Shown: piece after piece, positions 50,025 through 59,547 of the stretch
How positions within the stretch are numbered: the first letter of the stretch is position 1
Layout of the letters: each line of letters begins with the position of its first letter
Assembly: GCF_022698145.1 (NCBI RefSeq)
Contig: NZ_JALDAX010000020.1
Location: forward strand, 98,654-162,653
DNA from: Streptomyces spinosisporus
GTDB taxonomy: Bacteria; Actinomycetota; Actinomycetes; Streptomycetales; Streptomycetaceae
Length of the DNA: 64,000 nt
Direction: 5' to 3'
Program-made: the position numbers and the translations under genes
The notes under the pieces: generated by a model
Database searches by the model: none
What the model saw: only the letters and a program-made list of their open reading frames with translations
What the model was told of the DNA's origin: nothing

Positions 50025-50825
50025 GTGGGCTCGGGACGGTTGTACACGGCCGTCGCAGCGGGCGGTTTCAGACGGTACGCGACGTATCGGGCGGCAACGG
50101 CGGCGGGGGTGTTCACCAACACCGCCTTCGGGATCATCCTCGTCTACACCTACCTGGCGCTGTGGGACGAGAAGCCGCACCTGGGCGGATACGACCAGGC
50201 GCAGGCGGTCACCTACGTTTGGCTCGGGCAGTGCCTCTACGCGACGCTCGCCATCCAGGGCGGCGGTTTCGAGAAGGACCTGATGGCCCGTATCCGTACG
50301 GGCGAGATCGCGGTCGATCTCTACCGGCCCGCCGACCTGCAGCTGTGGTGGCTGGCGAGCGACGTGGGGCGGTCGCTGTTCCAGCTGCTGGGCCGGGGTG
50401 TGGTCCCGTTCGTGTTCGGCGCGGTGTTCTTCCCGATGGCGCTGCCGGGCGAGGTCACCACCTGGGCGGCGTTCGCGGTCGCGCTGCTGCTGGCGATGGT
50501 CGTCAGCTTCGGCATCCGCTATCTGGCGGCGCTGAGCGCGTTCTGGCTGATGGACGGCATGGGCGTCTCGCAGGCCGTGATGATCACAGGTGTGTTCTTC
50601 TCCGGGATCGTGCTGCCGCTGAACGCCTTCCCCGGAGTGCTGGGCGACATCGTGCGGGTGCTGCCGTGGGCGGGGCAGCTCCAGATGCCGGCGGATGTGC
50701 TGATGGGCAAGACCGATCCGCTGGGGGCGTTCGCCTTCCAGGCGGTGTGGGCGGTGGCCCTGCTGGCGGCGGGGCGGCTGCTGCAGTCGGCGGCGACGCG
50801 GCGGGTGGTGGTGCAGGGTGGGTGA
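50025..50825 (+). CDS. ABC-2 type exporter permease 1
   Basis: A 266-residue permease of the COG4587 type with six hydrophobic segments. Typical blocks are FRRYATYRAATAAGVFTNTAFGIILVYTYLALW, YVWLGQCLYATLAIQGGG, RIRTGEIAVDLYRPADLQLWWLA and MPADVLMGK. It forms half of an efflux pore with the next permease. GTG at 50025 has GGAGG nine bases upstream. First of a three-gene operon whose substrate is unknown; related systems export toxic cations such as viologen. Confidence 0.88.
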   Translation: MGSGRLYTAVAAGGFRRYATYRAATAAGVFTNTAFGIILVYTYLALWDEKPHLGGYDQAQAVTYVWLGQCLYATLAIQGGGFEKDLMARIRTGEIAVDLYRPADLQLWWLASDVGRSLFQLLGRGVVPFVFGAVFFPMALPGEVTTWAAFAVALLLAMVVSFGIRYLAALSAFWLMDGMGVSQAVMITGVFFSGIVLPLNAFPGVLGDIVRVLPWAGQLQMPADVLMGKTDPLGAFAFQAVWAVALLAAGRLLQSAATRRVVVQGG

Positions 50826-51639
50826 GCGCGGCACCCTGCTGGAGGGGCTGCGGGCGTTCCGGCTGATCGCCGGGATGTGGATCCGCTCCAGCATGACGTA
50901 CCGGACCTCCTTCGTCGTCACGATGGCCGGGAATCTGCTGATGACCGGCATGGACTTCGTCGGGATCCTGCTGATGTTCTCGCAGGTCGACTCGCTCGGC
51001 GGCTGGTCGCTGCCCGAGATCGCCTTCTTGTACGGCCTGTCGGCGACCGCGTTCGGCGTCGCCGATCTGGTGCTGGGCTCGATGGACGTGCTGGGCTCCC
51101 GGATCCGCGACGGCTCCTTCGACACCCTGCTGGTGCGGCCGGTGCCGGTGCTCGCGCAGATCGGCGCGGACCACTTCGCGGTGCGCCGCCTGGGCCGGAT
51201 CACGCAGGGTGCGCTGGTGCTGGGCTGGGCGCTGTGGTCGGTGGAGGTCGACTGGGACCCGGTGAAGGTGCTGCTGGTGCCGTTGATGCTGGTCAGCGGC
51301 ACGGTGATCTTCAGTGCGGTGTTCGTGGCGGGCGCGGCCTTCCAGATCTACGCGCAGGACGCGGCGGAGGTGCAGAACGCCTTCACCTACGGCGGCACCA
51401 CGCTGCTGCAGTACCCGCCGACGGTCTTCGGCAAGGACTTCGTGCGCGGGGTGACGTTCGTGCTGCCGCTCGCCTTCGTCAACTGGGTGCCCGCCTGCCA
51501 TGTGCTGGGCCGGGCGTACCCGCTGGATCTGCCCGGGTGGGCGGCGTTCGCGCCGCCGCTGGTGGCGCTGGTGTGCTGCGCGCTGGCCGGCCTGGCGTGG
51601 CGGGCGGGCCTTGGTTCGTATCGGAGTACGGGGAGTTGA
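50818..51639 (+). CDS. ABC-2 type exporter permease 2
   Basis: A 273-residue permease of the COG3694 (DUF990) type. The N-terminal amphipathic stretch FRLIAGMWIRSSMTYRTSFVV and six hydrophobic helices are clear, with RIRDGSFDTLLVRPVPVLAQI in the middle, parallel to the first permease. GTG at 50818 overlaps the previous gene by 8 bp. Probably pairs with permease 1 as a heterodimer. Confidence 0.88.
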   Translation: MGERGTLLEGLRAFRLIAGMWIRSSMTYRTSFVVTMAGNLLMTGMDFVGILLMFSQVDSLGGWSLPEIAFLYGLSATAFGVADLVLGSMDVLGSRIRDGSFDTLLVRPVPVLAQIGADHFAVRRLGRITQGALVLGWALWSVEVDWDPVKVLLVPLMLVSGTVIFSAVFVAGAAFQIYAQDAAEVQNAFTYGGTTLLQYPPTVFGKDFVRGVTFVLPLAFVNWVPACHVLGRAYPLDLPGWAAFAPPLVALVCCALAGLAWRAGLGSYRSTGS

Positions 51640-51647
51640 GGGTGGGC

Positions 51648-52643
51648 GTGAGCGTGACCGAGCAGCCGCTGATCGAACTCGACGGGGTCGAGAAGGTCTT
51701 CGACGTGCGCAGGAAGACCGGGTTCCTGAAGAGGGAGCGGCGGCAGGTGCGCGCCGTCGACTCCCTGTCCTTCACCGTGGCGCGCGGTGAGATGGTCGGC
51801 TACATCGGGCCGAACGGCGCCGGCAAGTCGACCACGATCAAGATGCTCACCGGCATTCTGACCCCGAGCGCGGGCCGGTTGCGGGTCGCGGGCATCGACC
51901 CCTCGCGCGAGCGCACCCGGCTCGCGCACCGCATCGGGGTGGTGTTCGGGCAGCGGACGACGCTGTGGTGGGATCTGCCGCTGATCGACTCGTACCGGCT
52001 GATGCACCGCATGTACCGCATCCCCGACGCCCGTTACCGCGAGAACCTCGACCGCTGTGTCGAACTCCTTGAGCTGGGCGACCTGTTGGAGTCGCCGGTG
52101 CGGCAGCTCTCCCTCGGGCAGCGGATGCGCGGCGACATCGCGGCGGCGCTGCTGCACGACCCGGAGGTGCTTTACCTCGACGAGCCGACGATCGGCCTGG
52201 ATGTGATCTCCAAGGCCAAGGTGCGGGGTTTCCTCAAGGAGTTGAACGCCGAGCTGGGCACCACCGTCCTGCTCACCACCCATGATCTGCAGGACATCGA
52301 GCAGTTGTGCTCGCGGGTGATGGTCATCGACCACGGGCGGCTGATGTACGACGGCGCGCTCGCCGGGCTGCACGAGGTGGGGGAGAGCGAGCGGACCCTG
52401 GTGGTGGATCTGGAGCGGGAGCTGCCGCCCGTCGACGTGGCGCCCGCGCGGGTGGTGAAGGTGGAGGGCCCGCGGCAGTGGCTGGCGTTCCCGGCGGGCG
52501 AGTCGGCGGCGGCGCTGGTCGCGCGGATCGCGGCGGAGTATCCGCTCGCGGACCTGTCGGTGCGTGAGCCGGACATCGAGGACGTGATCGCCCGTATGTA
52601 CGCGGGTGCCGTTCCGGGGCGGTCGGAGAAAGCGGTCTCGTAG
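51648..52643 (+). CDS. ABC exporter ATPase (COG4586 type)
   Basis: A 331-residue ATPase. Walker A is GPNGAGKSTT, the Q-loop GVVFGQRTTLWWDLP, the signature LSLGQRMRGDIAAALLHDP, Walker B VLYLDEPTIGLDVI and the H-loop LLTTHDLQDIE. The unusual RxxxGFLKRERRQVRAVDSLSF N-terminus is typical of this exporter group. Three in-frame GTGs (51642, 51648, 51654) are possible; 51648 best fits the GAGG at 51638. Completes the exporter operon. Confidence 0.92.
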   Translation: MSVTEQPLIELDGVEKVFDVRRKTGFLKRERRQVRAVDSLSFTVARGEMVGYIGPNGAGKSTTIKMLTGILTPSAGRLRVAGIDPSRERTRLAHRIGVVFGQRTTLWWDLPLIDSYRLMHRMYRIPDARYRENLDRCVELLELGDLLESPVRQLSLGQRMRGDIAAALLHDPEVLYLDEPTIGLDVISKAKVRGFLKELNAELGTTVLLTTHDLQDIEQLCSRVMVIDHGRLMYDGALAGLHEVGESERTLVVDLERELPPVDVAPARVVKVEGPRQWLAFPAGESAAALVARIAAEYPLADLSVREPDIEDVIARMYAGAVPGRSEKAVS

Positions 52644-52675
52644 CCTCCGGCCGGGCCAACTCGTAGGCTGGCCAC

Positions 52676-53539
52676 ATGACCGATGACGCCGCAGTCCCCG
52701 AACTCCGCGCATCCGACGCCGACCGTGAACGAGTCGCCGAGGTCCTGCGGGACGCCCTCGCGGAGGGCCGTCTCGACATGGAGGAGTTCAACGAGCGGCT
52801 GGAGGCCACCTACAAGGCGCGTACCTACGGCGAGCTGACGCCGATCACCCGTGATCTGCCGGTCGGGGCGGTGGCCCCGCCGCCGGTCGTGTCGCTGACC
52901 AAGGAGCCCGCCCAGAGCGGGAGTTGGGCCGGGCGGATCACCGGCGGCGAGGGGTCCTCGTCGTGGGCGGTCGCCGTGATGTCCGGCTTCGAGCGCAGGG
53001 GCCGCTGGACCGTGCCCAAGCAGTTCACCTGCGTCACCTTCATGGGCGGCGGCGAGCTGGACCTGCGCGAGGCGAACTTCGCCGACCGCGAGGTCGAGAT
53101 CACCTGCGTCGCGATCATGGGCGGGGTGAACATCATCGTGCCGCCCGGCGTCGAGGTCGTCGTCCGCGGCATCGGGATCATGGGAGGCTTCGACCACCGC
53201 GAGTCGGGCGTGCCCGGGGACCCCGGTGGGCCGCGCGTCATCGTCAACGGCTTCGCGTTCTGGGGCGGCGTCGGCATCGAGCGCAAGCTGACCAAGGAGG
53301 AGCGGCGCCGGCTCAAGGAGGAGCGCCGGCAGGGCAAGCTGGACCGCAAGTCCTCCCTGCGGGAGCTGAAGGCGGACTACCGCGACGGTGCCTACGACGC
53401 GCACCGCCGGATGCTGGACAGCCACCACGACCTGATGCGCGAACGGCAGGAGGAGCGCCGGGAGCGGCAGGAGGAGCGGCGCCAGCGGCACCGTGAGCGC
53501 CGCGAGGAGCGCCACCGGCGCCGCTACGACGACTACTGA
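52676..53539 (+). CDS. DUF1707 / LiaF-like protein with charged helical tail
   Basis: A 287-residue soluble protein. Residues about 8-62 are DUF1707 (LRASDADRERVAEVLRDALAEGRLDMEEFNERLEATYKARTYGEL). Residues about 95-195 form a LiaF/DUF2154-like beta domain (AVMSGFERRGRW, FTCVTFMGGGELDLREANFAD, CVAIMGGVNIIVPPGVEVVVRGIGIMGG). The last 85 residues are an Arg/Glu-rich helix (KEERRRLKEERRQGK, QEERRERQEERRQRHRERRE), likely a coiled coil or nucleic-acid-binding tail. Envelope-stress signalling is suggested by the family only. ATG at 52676. Confidence 0.85.
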   Translation: MTDDAAVPELRASDADRERVAEVLRDALAEGRLDMEEFNERLEATYKARTYGELTPITRDLPVGAVAPPPVVSLTKEPAQSGSWAGRITGGEGSSSWAVAVMSGFERRGRWTVPKQFTCVTFMGGGELDLREANFADREVEITCVAIMGGVNIIVPPGVEVVVRGIGIMGGFDHRESGVPGDPGGPRVIVNGFAFWGGVGIERKLTKEERRRLKEERRQGKLDRKSSLRELKADYRDGAYDAHRRMLDSHHDLMRERQEERRERQEERRQRHRERREERHRRRYDDY

Positions 53540-53553
53540 CGGGCGATGGCCGG

Positions 53554-54888
53554 CTACAGTTCCGCGGGCGCCGAGCCCTTGAGGTCTTCCAGGTCGAAGA
53601 CGTCCGCCATGCGCGCGTACCCCTTGTCGCTGGGGTGCAGATGGTCGCCGGAGTCGTAGTCGGAGCGGAGCCTGCGCGGGTTGTACGGGTCGCGCAGCGC
53701 CTTGTCGAAGTCGACCACGGCGTCGTAGACGCGGCCCGAGCGGATCTCCGCGTTGACCTGCTGCCGTACCGCCTCGCGGGCCGGGGTGTAGCCGCGGTGG
53801 CCCTGGAAGGGCATGAGGGTCGCGCCGATCACCTTGATGCCGCGGGAGTGGGCCTCGCGGACCAGGGTGCGCAGTCCGTCGAGGATCTTGTCCGGGTCGG
53901 CGAGCTGCGGGTTGCGCAGGATGTCGTTGACGCCGAGGTCGATGACGACGACCTTGACGTTCGTGCGGTCCAGGGCGTCGCGGGAGAAGCGCAGCAGGCC
54001 GCTGGGGTTGTCGGCGGGGCGGCCGAGGCCGTCGGCGAGTATCTGGTTGCCGCTGATGCCCTGGTTGACGACGCTGTAGCGCGGCAGGTCCCGGCCGGAC
54101 TCGATGGCGGTGCGCAGCCGCTGCGAAAGGACGTCCGTCCAGCGGTGGTTGGCGCCCTGGGTGGACGTTATGCCGTCGGTGAGGGAGTCGCCGAAGGCGA
54201 CGACGGTGCCGTCCGACTCGTTGCTCAGGACGTCCAGTGCGGTGAGGTAGCGCCAGTACGGCACCTGCTCGGTGTATCCGGCGCCGGTCGCGTCCTCGGT
54301 GCGGTCGCCCTGGGCGACGTAGGAGATCTGGCGGGCGTGCGGGTGGTAGGTGACCGGGCCGGAGGAGCTGGGGGAGTAGGTGGTGACCAGCACGTCGCTG
54401 CCCTGGGGGACGACGATGCGCACGGCGTCGCTCAGCACCTGCCGGCCGGCCGGGATGACGACCGCGGGGCTGCCGCCGAAGGTCAGCCGCCGCATGGTGT
54501 CGGCGTTGGCCGCCGGGGTGTTGTCGGCGTAGGCCACGGCGATCGAGGCGTGGGTGATGGTCAGCGGCGACTGGCCGTAGAGGTTGGACAGGGTGATGCG
54601 GGCGCTGGTGCCGCCCACGCTCGCGTGGACGACGTTGCGCACGGAGCGGCCCGCCATGCCGGTCGTCTCGGTGCCGGGCTCGGCGCCCGCGGGGGAGGCC
54701 GACCAGGCGCCGACCCAGATGCCGGTGGAGGCGGGGGCGGCGGAGTTGTGCGGGGTGCGGCCCCCGGCGAGGGTGTTCTTGCTGTCGCTGCCGTCGTCGG
54801 CCGCGACCCCGACGTACAGGGCGGCGGAAAGGCCCACGATCACGGCGATGATCGCGCAGAGCAGGGCATAACCGTGACGCTTGGTCAT
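53554..54888 (-). CDS. Secreted SGNH/GDSL hydrolase
   Basis: A 444-residue exported esterase-like enzyme. The N-terminal hydrophobic segment (about 7-30) is a signal peptide or anchor. About 170 beta-rich residues follow, then the SGNH domain: block I VVAFGDSLTDGITST, block II NQGISGNQI (Gly), block III VVVIDLGVNDILRNP (Asn), block V GDHLHPSDKGY (Asp/His). Likely an esterase or lipase on an unknown extracellular ester. ATG at 54888 has GAGGAGAACC upstream. Converges with the DUF1707 gene. Confidence 0.9.
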   Translation of the reverse strand: MTKRHGYALLCAIIAVIVGLSAALYVGVAADDGSDSKNTLAGGRTPHNSAAPASTGIWVGAWSASPAGAEPGTETTGMAGRSVRNVVHASVGGTSARITLSNLYGQSPLTITHASIAVAYADNTPAANADTMRRLTFGGSPAVVIPAGRQVLSDAVRIVVPQGSDVLVTTYSPSSSGPVTYHPHARQISYVAQGDRTEDATGAGYTEQVPYWRYLTALDVLSNESDGTVVAFGDSLTDGITSTQGANHRWTDVLSQRLRTAIESGRDLPRYSVVNQGISGNQILADGLGRPADNPSGLLRFSRDALDRTNVKVVVIDLGVNDILRNPQLADPDKILDGLRTLVREAHSRGIKVIGATLMPFQGHRGYTPAREAVRQQVNAEIRSGRVYDAVVDFDKALRDPYNPRRLRSDYDSGDHLHPSDKGYARMADVFDLEDLKGSAPAEL

Positions 54889-55108
54889 GCGGTGCGGTTC
54901 TCCTCGGGCGAGTGGGAGCCCGAGGCTCCGATGTGATCACCCCATGATGCGTCATGGGATGCGGGGTAGACGAACTGGACCCCCCTTTGGGTCACCGGAG
55001 TTCATGACGAACTCCCCCTTCCACCAAGACGCCGGGAACTCATCTTCCGTTCCAGGAGTCGGTCAGGAAGGGACAATGTGTGCAGGGGATCACGAACGGG
55101 TGGAGTGG

Positions 55109-56476
55109 ATGGAACGCACGAATCCGGAAGAAACGGGTGAGCGTGGCGTAAATGAGCATGCCCACCCGGCGGCCACGGAGAACCGCACCGTGCCCGCCGC
55201 GGCCGCACGCGCGATGAACACCTTCAGCGCCGCCGACGAGGAGAAGCAGCGCGGGGTGCGCCGCATGAAACTCACCGCGACCGGGCTGCTGCTGTTCGTG
55301 GCGCTGGTCTACGTCCTCGCCAAGTGGGCGGACGACTCCGGCGCCGGCGCCTGGGCGGGCTATGTCGCCGCGGCCTCCGAGGCCGGCATGGTCGGCGCGC
55401 TCGCCGACTGGTTCGCCGTCACCGCCCTCTTCCGCCACCCCCTCGGCCTGCCGATCCCACACACCGCGATCATCCCGACCAAGAAGGACCAGCTGGGCGT
55501 CTCCCTGGGCGAGTTCGTCGGCGAGAACTTCCTGTCCCGGGACGTCGTACGGCAGCGGCTGCGCGCCGTCGGCATCGGCAGCCGGCTGGGCGCGTGGCTG
55601 GCCGAGCCCCAGCACGCGGACCGGGTGACCGCGGAGCTGTCGGCCGCCCTGCGGGGCGCGCTGACGGTGCTGCGCGACTCGGACGTGCAGGCGGTGGTCG
55701 GCGAGGCGATCACCCGTCGCGCCGACGCCCAGGAGATCGCGCCCGGCATCGGCAAGATGCTGGAGAAGGTCGTCGCCGACGGCGGCCACAAGCGGGTCGT
55801 CGACCTGATCGTGACGCGGGCGCACGACTGGCTGGTCTGGCACGACACCGAGATCATGGACGCCGTCCAGGGCGGCGCCCCCGGCTGGACCCCCCGTTTC
55901 GTCGACAAGAAGGTCGGCGAGCGGATCTACCGGGAGCTGCTGCGCTTCGTGACCGAGATGCGCGACATGCCCACCCACCCGGCGCGCGGGGCGCTGGACC
56001 GCTTCCTCACCGACTTCGCCTCCGACCTGCAGTCCGACACCGACACCCGCGCGCGCGTGGAGCGCCTCAAGGGCGAGGTGCTGGGCCGCGGCGAGGTGCA
56101 GGACCTGATCGCGTCCGCCTGGACCGCCGTACGCTCCATGATCGTCTCGGCGGCGGAGGACGAGCGCAGCGAGCTGCGGCTGCGCGTGCGGGCCTCGCTG
56201 CTGTCGCTGGGGGCGCGGATGGCCGAGGACCCGAAGGTGCAGGCCAAGGTGGACGGCTGGGTGGAGAGCGCCGCGGTGTACGTCGTCAGCACCTACCGCA
56301 AGGAGATCACCTCGCTGATCACGGACACGGTGGCGGGCTGGGACGCCGAGCACACGACGAAGAAGATCGAGGCGCACATCGGCCGCGACCTGCAGTTCAT
56401 CCGGATCAACGGCACGGTGGTGGGCTCGCTGGCAGGACTGCTGATCTACGCCGTGACGCGGGCGCTCGGGGCGTAG
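55109..56476 (+). CDS. DUF445 family membrane protein
   Basis: A 455-residue protein of the DUF445/YjiN family. It has an N-terminal helix (about 55-75, LTATGLLLFVALVYVLA), the conserved EAGMVGALADWFAVTALFRHPLGLPIPHTAIIPTKKDQLG, a long helical central region (probably a coiled stalk), and a C-terminal helix (VVGSLAGLLIYAVTRAL). Function is not known. ATG at 55109 is the best start (GGAG just upstream); the frame is open farther upstream and an internal ATG at 55214 is possible. Confidence 0.87.
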   Translation: MERTNPEETGERGVNEHAHPAATENRTVPAAAARAMNTFSAADEEKQRGVRRMKLTATGLLLFVALVYVLAKWADDSGAGAWAGYVAAASEAGMVGALADWFAVTALFRHPLGLPIPHTAIIPTKKDQLGVSLGEFVGENFLSRDVVRQRLRAVGIGSRLGAWLAEPQHADRVTAELSAALRGALTVLRDSDVQAVVGEAITRRADAQEIAPGIGKMLEKVVADGGHKRVVDLIVTRAHDWLVWHDTEIMDAVQGGAPGWTPRFVDKKVGERIYRELLRFVTEMRDMPTHPARGALDRFLTDFASDLQSDTDTRARVERLKGEVLGRGEVQDLIASAWTAVRSMIVSAAEDERSELRLRVRASLLSLGARMAEDPKVQAKVDGWVESAAVYVVSTYRKEITSLITDTVAGWDAEHTTKKIEAHIGRDLQFIRINGTVVGSLAGLLIYAVTRALGA

Positions 56477-56529
56477 ACGCGCCGATCACGGGCACTCGAA
56501 GAGCGTTCCGCTCGACGAGGAGGGAGCCC

Positions 56530-58053
56530 ATGTCCACTGCCGAGGCCGACACCGGACGCACCGTGACCACGAACATCCCCGCACGCCTTGACCGTCTGCC
56601 CTGGTCGCGCTGGCACTGGACGATCGTCATCGGGCTCGGGACCGTATGGATCCTCGACGGCCTGGAGGTCACGGTCGTCGGAAACATCGCCAGCCGTCTG
56701 TCGGAGCCGGGCAGCGGTCTGCCGATCACCTCCGGCCAGATCACCGGCCTCGCGGCCGCACTGTATGTGGCGGGCGCGTGCGTCGGCGCCCTGTTCTGGG
56801 GCCGGCTGACCGACCGCTTCGGCCGCAAGAAGCTGTTCATGATCACGCTGGTGGTGTATCTGGCGGCCACGGCCCTGACCGCGGTCTCCTTCTCCACCTG
56901 GTGGTTCTTCGCCTTCCGCTTCCTGACGGGCTTCGGCATCGGCGGTGAGTACGCGGCGATCAACTCCGCCATCGACGAACTCATCCCGGCGGCCTACCGC
57001 GGCCGGGTCGACCTGATCATCAACGGCAGCTTCTGGCTGGGCGCGGTCGGCGGCTCGCTGCTGTCGATCGTCGCGCTGAACACCGACATCTTCGCCAAGG
57101 ACGTGGGCTGGCGGCTGACGTTCGCGCTGGGCGCGGTGCTGGCGCTGGTGATCCTTCTCGTACGACGCCATGTCCCCGAGAGCCCGCGATGGCTGCTGAT
57201 CCACGGCAGGGACCGAGAAGCCGAAGAGATCGTCACGTCGATCGAGGAGCGCGTGGAGGCGGAGAAGGGGGAGCCGCTGGACCGCCCCCAGAGCGAGATC
57301 ACGATCAACCAGCGGCACAGCGTGACCTTCCGCGAGATCGCCCGCACCCTGTTCACGGACTACCGCAAGCGCTCGGTGCTCGGCTTCTCCCTCTTCATCG
57401 GCCAGGCGTTCCTGTACAACGCGATCACCTTCGGCTTCGGCGCGATCCTGACGAAGTTCTTCGACGTGCCGACCGGCGACACCGGCTACTACTTCGCCGT
57501 GATCGCCATCGGCAACTTCTGCGGCCCGCTCCTGCTGGGCAAGCTGTTCGACACGGTGGGCCGCCGCGTGATGATCTCCGGCACCTACCTGCTCTCCGGC
57601 ATCCTCCTCTTCGGCACGGCCTGGCTCTTCGACCAGGGCTCGCTCAGCGCGGGCACCCTGACGGCCTGCTGGTGCGCGGTCCTCTTCTTCGCCTCGGCAG
57701 GCGCCTCCAGCGCCTACCTGACGGTCTCCGAGATCTTCCCGATGGAGACCCGCGCCATGTCCATCGCCTTCTTCTACGCCCTCGGCACCGCGGCCGGCGG
57801 CATCAGCGGCCCCCTCCTCTTCGCCGACCTCACCAACACCGGCAAGGTCGCCGACACAGTCCTCGCCTTCCAGATCGGCGCGGGCCTCATGGTCGCAGCC
57901 GGCCTGGTGGCAGCCTTCCTCGCGGTACGCGCGGAACGCCGCTCCCTGGAGGACATCGCGAAGCCTCTTACAGCGGCGGCCAGTTCAGCAGCGTCGTCGG
58001 TGCGCGGGAAGACGGGGGGATCGAAGCCGGGGTCTAGTCCGGCTACGGCGTAG
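56530..58053 (+). CDS. MFS transporter (sugar-porter/aromatic-acid-like)
   Basis: A 507-residue major-facilitator protein with 12 helices. Motif A is GRLTDRFGRKKLFM; FLTGFGIGGEYAAINSAIDELIP in helix 4 and PESPRWLLIHGRDREAEEIV after helix 6 are sugar-porter family marks. The second half has GKLFDTVGRRVMI. ATG at 56530 has GAGGAGGGAG upstream. The substrate is unknown. Starts 53 bp after the DUF445 gene. Confidence 0.92.
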   Translation: MSTAEADTGRTVTTNIPARLDRLPWSRWHWTIVIGLGTVWILDGLEVTVVGNIASRLSEPGSGLPITSGQITGLAAALYVAGACVGALFWGRLTDRFGRKKLFMITLVVYLAATALTAVSFSTWWFFAFRFLTGFGIGGEYAAINSAIDELIPAAYRGRVDLIINGSFWLGAVGGSLLSIVALNTDIFAKDVGWRLTFALGAVLALVILLVRRHVPESPRWLLIHGRDREAEEIVTSIEERVEAEKGEPLDRPQSEITINQRHSVTFREIARTLFTDYRKRSVLGFSLFIGQAFLYNAITFGFGAILTKFFDVPTGDTGYYFAVIAIGNFCGPLLLGKLFDTVGRRVMISGTYLLSGILLFGTAWLFDQGSLSAGTLTACWCAVLFFASAGASSAYLTVSEIFPMETRAMSIAFFYALGTAAGGISGPLLFADLTNTGKVADTVLAFQIGAGLMVAAGLVAAFLAVRAERRSLEDIAKPLTAAASSAASSVRGKTGGSKPGSSPATA

Positions 58054-58120
58054 GGGGTGCGTTTTTTGGCCGCGGCGCCGTCTTGATGGGGGCGCTGCGG
58101 CTGCTTGGTGTGTGAGGGCG

Positions 58121-58191
58121 GGGCTGAGGTCCGCCTTGTGGGTGGGGGCCGAGGCCCGCCTCGTGGGTGAGGGCTGAGGCCCGCCTCACAC
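58121..58191. repeat. 25-bp tandem repeat after the MFS gene
   Basis: Units GGGCTGAGGTCCGCCTTGTGGGTGG-like occur at 58121, 58146 and (partly) 58171. The last copy overlaps the 3' end of the converging hydrolase gene, which may once have ended differently. Confidence 0.7.
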
Positions 58192-58980
58192 TCGCCCGCT
58201 CGTCCGCCGCAGGTGCTCGTCGATGAGGTCGAGCGTGATCTCCGGCTGCTCGATGTGCGGAAGGTGCCCCGCCTTGGGGACGACCTCGAGCCGCCCGTCC
58301 CCGAAGGCGGCGGCGTACGCGGCGCCGTAGGCGGGCGTGACGACGCGGTCGCTCTCTCCCCACACCAGCAGCGCGGGCTGCCGTACCCGCCCGAGCCTGC
58401 GCAGCAGCTTGGGGTCGTGCATGTACGGGTCGCCGGCGAGGACGCGCATGATGGCCATGTTGGCCTGGCGGACGGCGAGTTGATCGGCGGGCACCGTGGC
58501 CGGGTCGACGTAGAAGCGGTCCGGGTCGTGCCACGAGAACTCGGCCGCGGCACGGGGATCCAGCGCGAAGAAGTCGGCGATCGGCGCGGAGTCGACATGC
58601 ACGCCGACGGCATCGACGAGCACCAGCCCGCTGATGCGCTGTGCGGTGTCCCGTACGGCCATCTCGGCGGCGATCCACCCGCCGAGCGAGGACCCGACGA
58701 CCAGTACGTCCGTGAGGTCACGGTCCTGGAGGAGATGGAGGTAGGCGAGGGCGAGATCGTCGATGCCGGTCAGCCAGTCGGGCCGGGGAGTGCCGTCCCA
58801 ACCAGGGTGAACGGGAGTGAGGGTGCGGGAGGCCGCGGCCAGATGCTTCGCGATCCCGGCGACGGTGGCGGGACCTCCGCCACCATGGAGGACGAGAACG
58901 GGGCGGCCGGCTTCGGGGCCGGCTTCGTCGATGGTCAGGGGCAGGTCGGCGTACAGCTGCGAGCTGTGTTCTGAAGTCAT
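58186..58980 (-). CDS. Alpha/beta-fold hydrolase
   Basis: A 264-residue serine hydrolase. Oxyanion-loop region LVLHGGGGPATVAGI, nucleophile elbow GSSLGG (VVGSSLGGWIAAEM), Asp in LLVWGESDRVVTP, and His in VPKAGHLPHIEQPE. It diverges from a MarR regulator across a 62-bp gap, the classic arrangement for a MarR-controlled detoxification or catabolic gene. ATG at 58980. Substrate unknown. Confidence 0.9.
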   Translation of the reverse strand: MTSEHSSQLYADLPLTIDEAGPEAGRPVLVLHGGGGPATVAGIAKHLAAASRTLTPVHPGWDGTPRPDWLTGIDDLALAYLHLLQDRDLTDVLVVGSSLGGWIAAEMAVRDTAQRISGLVLVDAVGVHVDSAPIADFFALDPRAAAEFSWHDPDRFYVDPATVPADQLAVRQANMAIMRVLAGDPYMHDPKLLRRLGRVRQPALLVWGESDRVVTPAYGAAYAAAFGDGRLEVVPKAGHLPHIEQPEITLDLIDEHLRRTSGRV

Positions 58981-58995
58981 GCCCGAGAGCCTAAC

Positions 58996-59025
58996 TAAAC
59001 ATCCTTATGTAAGCAAGCTTGGTCT
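58996..59025. promoter_or_regulatory. Candidate MarR operator in the divergent gap
   Basis: The gap is AT-rich for this genome (AACTAAACATCCTTATGTAAG) with the dyad CTTA-TG-TAAG and the adjacent palindrome CAAGCTTG. This is the expected position and size for a MarR dimer site serving both promoters. Confidence 0.5.
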
Positions 59026-59042
59026 TCGCCTAAACTACCCCC

Positions 59043-59480
59043 ATGGACACCGAAGCCCCCGTTGACCTGCAACTCCTCGGTCGAGCCGTCAAACAGGCCC
59101 AGTACCGCCAACACCGCGCCATGGACACCGCGTTGGCGGCGGTCGGCACAACCCTCGCCCAGTGGGACGCCCTCCGCGCCATCAGCCGCACCCCCGGCTC
59201 GTCGGCCCGCGACCTCGCCGCCGCCACCTTCCAGACGGAACAGGCCTTCGGCACCCTCGCCACCCGCCTCACCACCCAGAACCTCATCGAACGCCGCCCC
59301 GGCCACGGCCGCCGCATCGAACACCACCTCACCCCAGAGGGCGAGCGCATCCTGAACGCCGGCCACAAGGTGGCCAACGAGGTCCTGAAGCAGTGCTTCG
59401 CCCCACTGCCCCCGTCCGACCGCGCGACCCTCCTCGAACTTTTGCGCCGCTTGAACGAGGGGCCGAACGAGACGCCGTAG
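59043..59480 (+). CDS. MarR-family transcriptional regulator
   Basis: A 145-residue winged-helix regulator: LQLLGRAVKQAQYRQHRAMDTALAAVGTTLAQWDALRAI, then the recognition region SARDLAAATFQTEQAFGTLATRLTTQNLIERRPGHGRRIEHHLTPEGE with the wing RRPGHGRRIEH. Likely represses itself and the divergent alpha/beta hydrolase until a ligand binds. ATG at 59043. Confidence 0.92.
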   Translation: MDTEAPVDLQLLGRAVKQAQYRQHRAMDTALAAVGTTLAQWDALRAISRTPGSSARDLAAATFQTEQAFGTLATRLTTQNLIERRPGHGRRIEHHLTPEGERILNAGHKVANEVLKQCFAPLPPSDRATLLELLRRLNEGPNETP

Positions 59481-59547
59481 GACCACAGGCGCAATCATGG
59501 ATCGGCTGTGGCGGGGACCTTCCTGACGCACGCACTGGGAGCGAATC

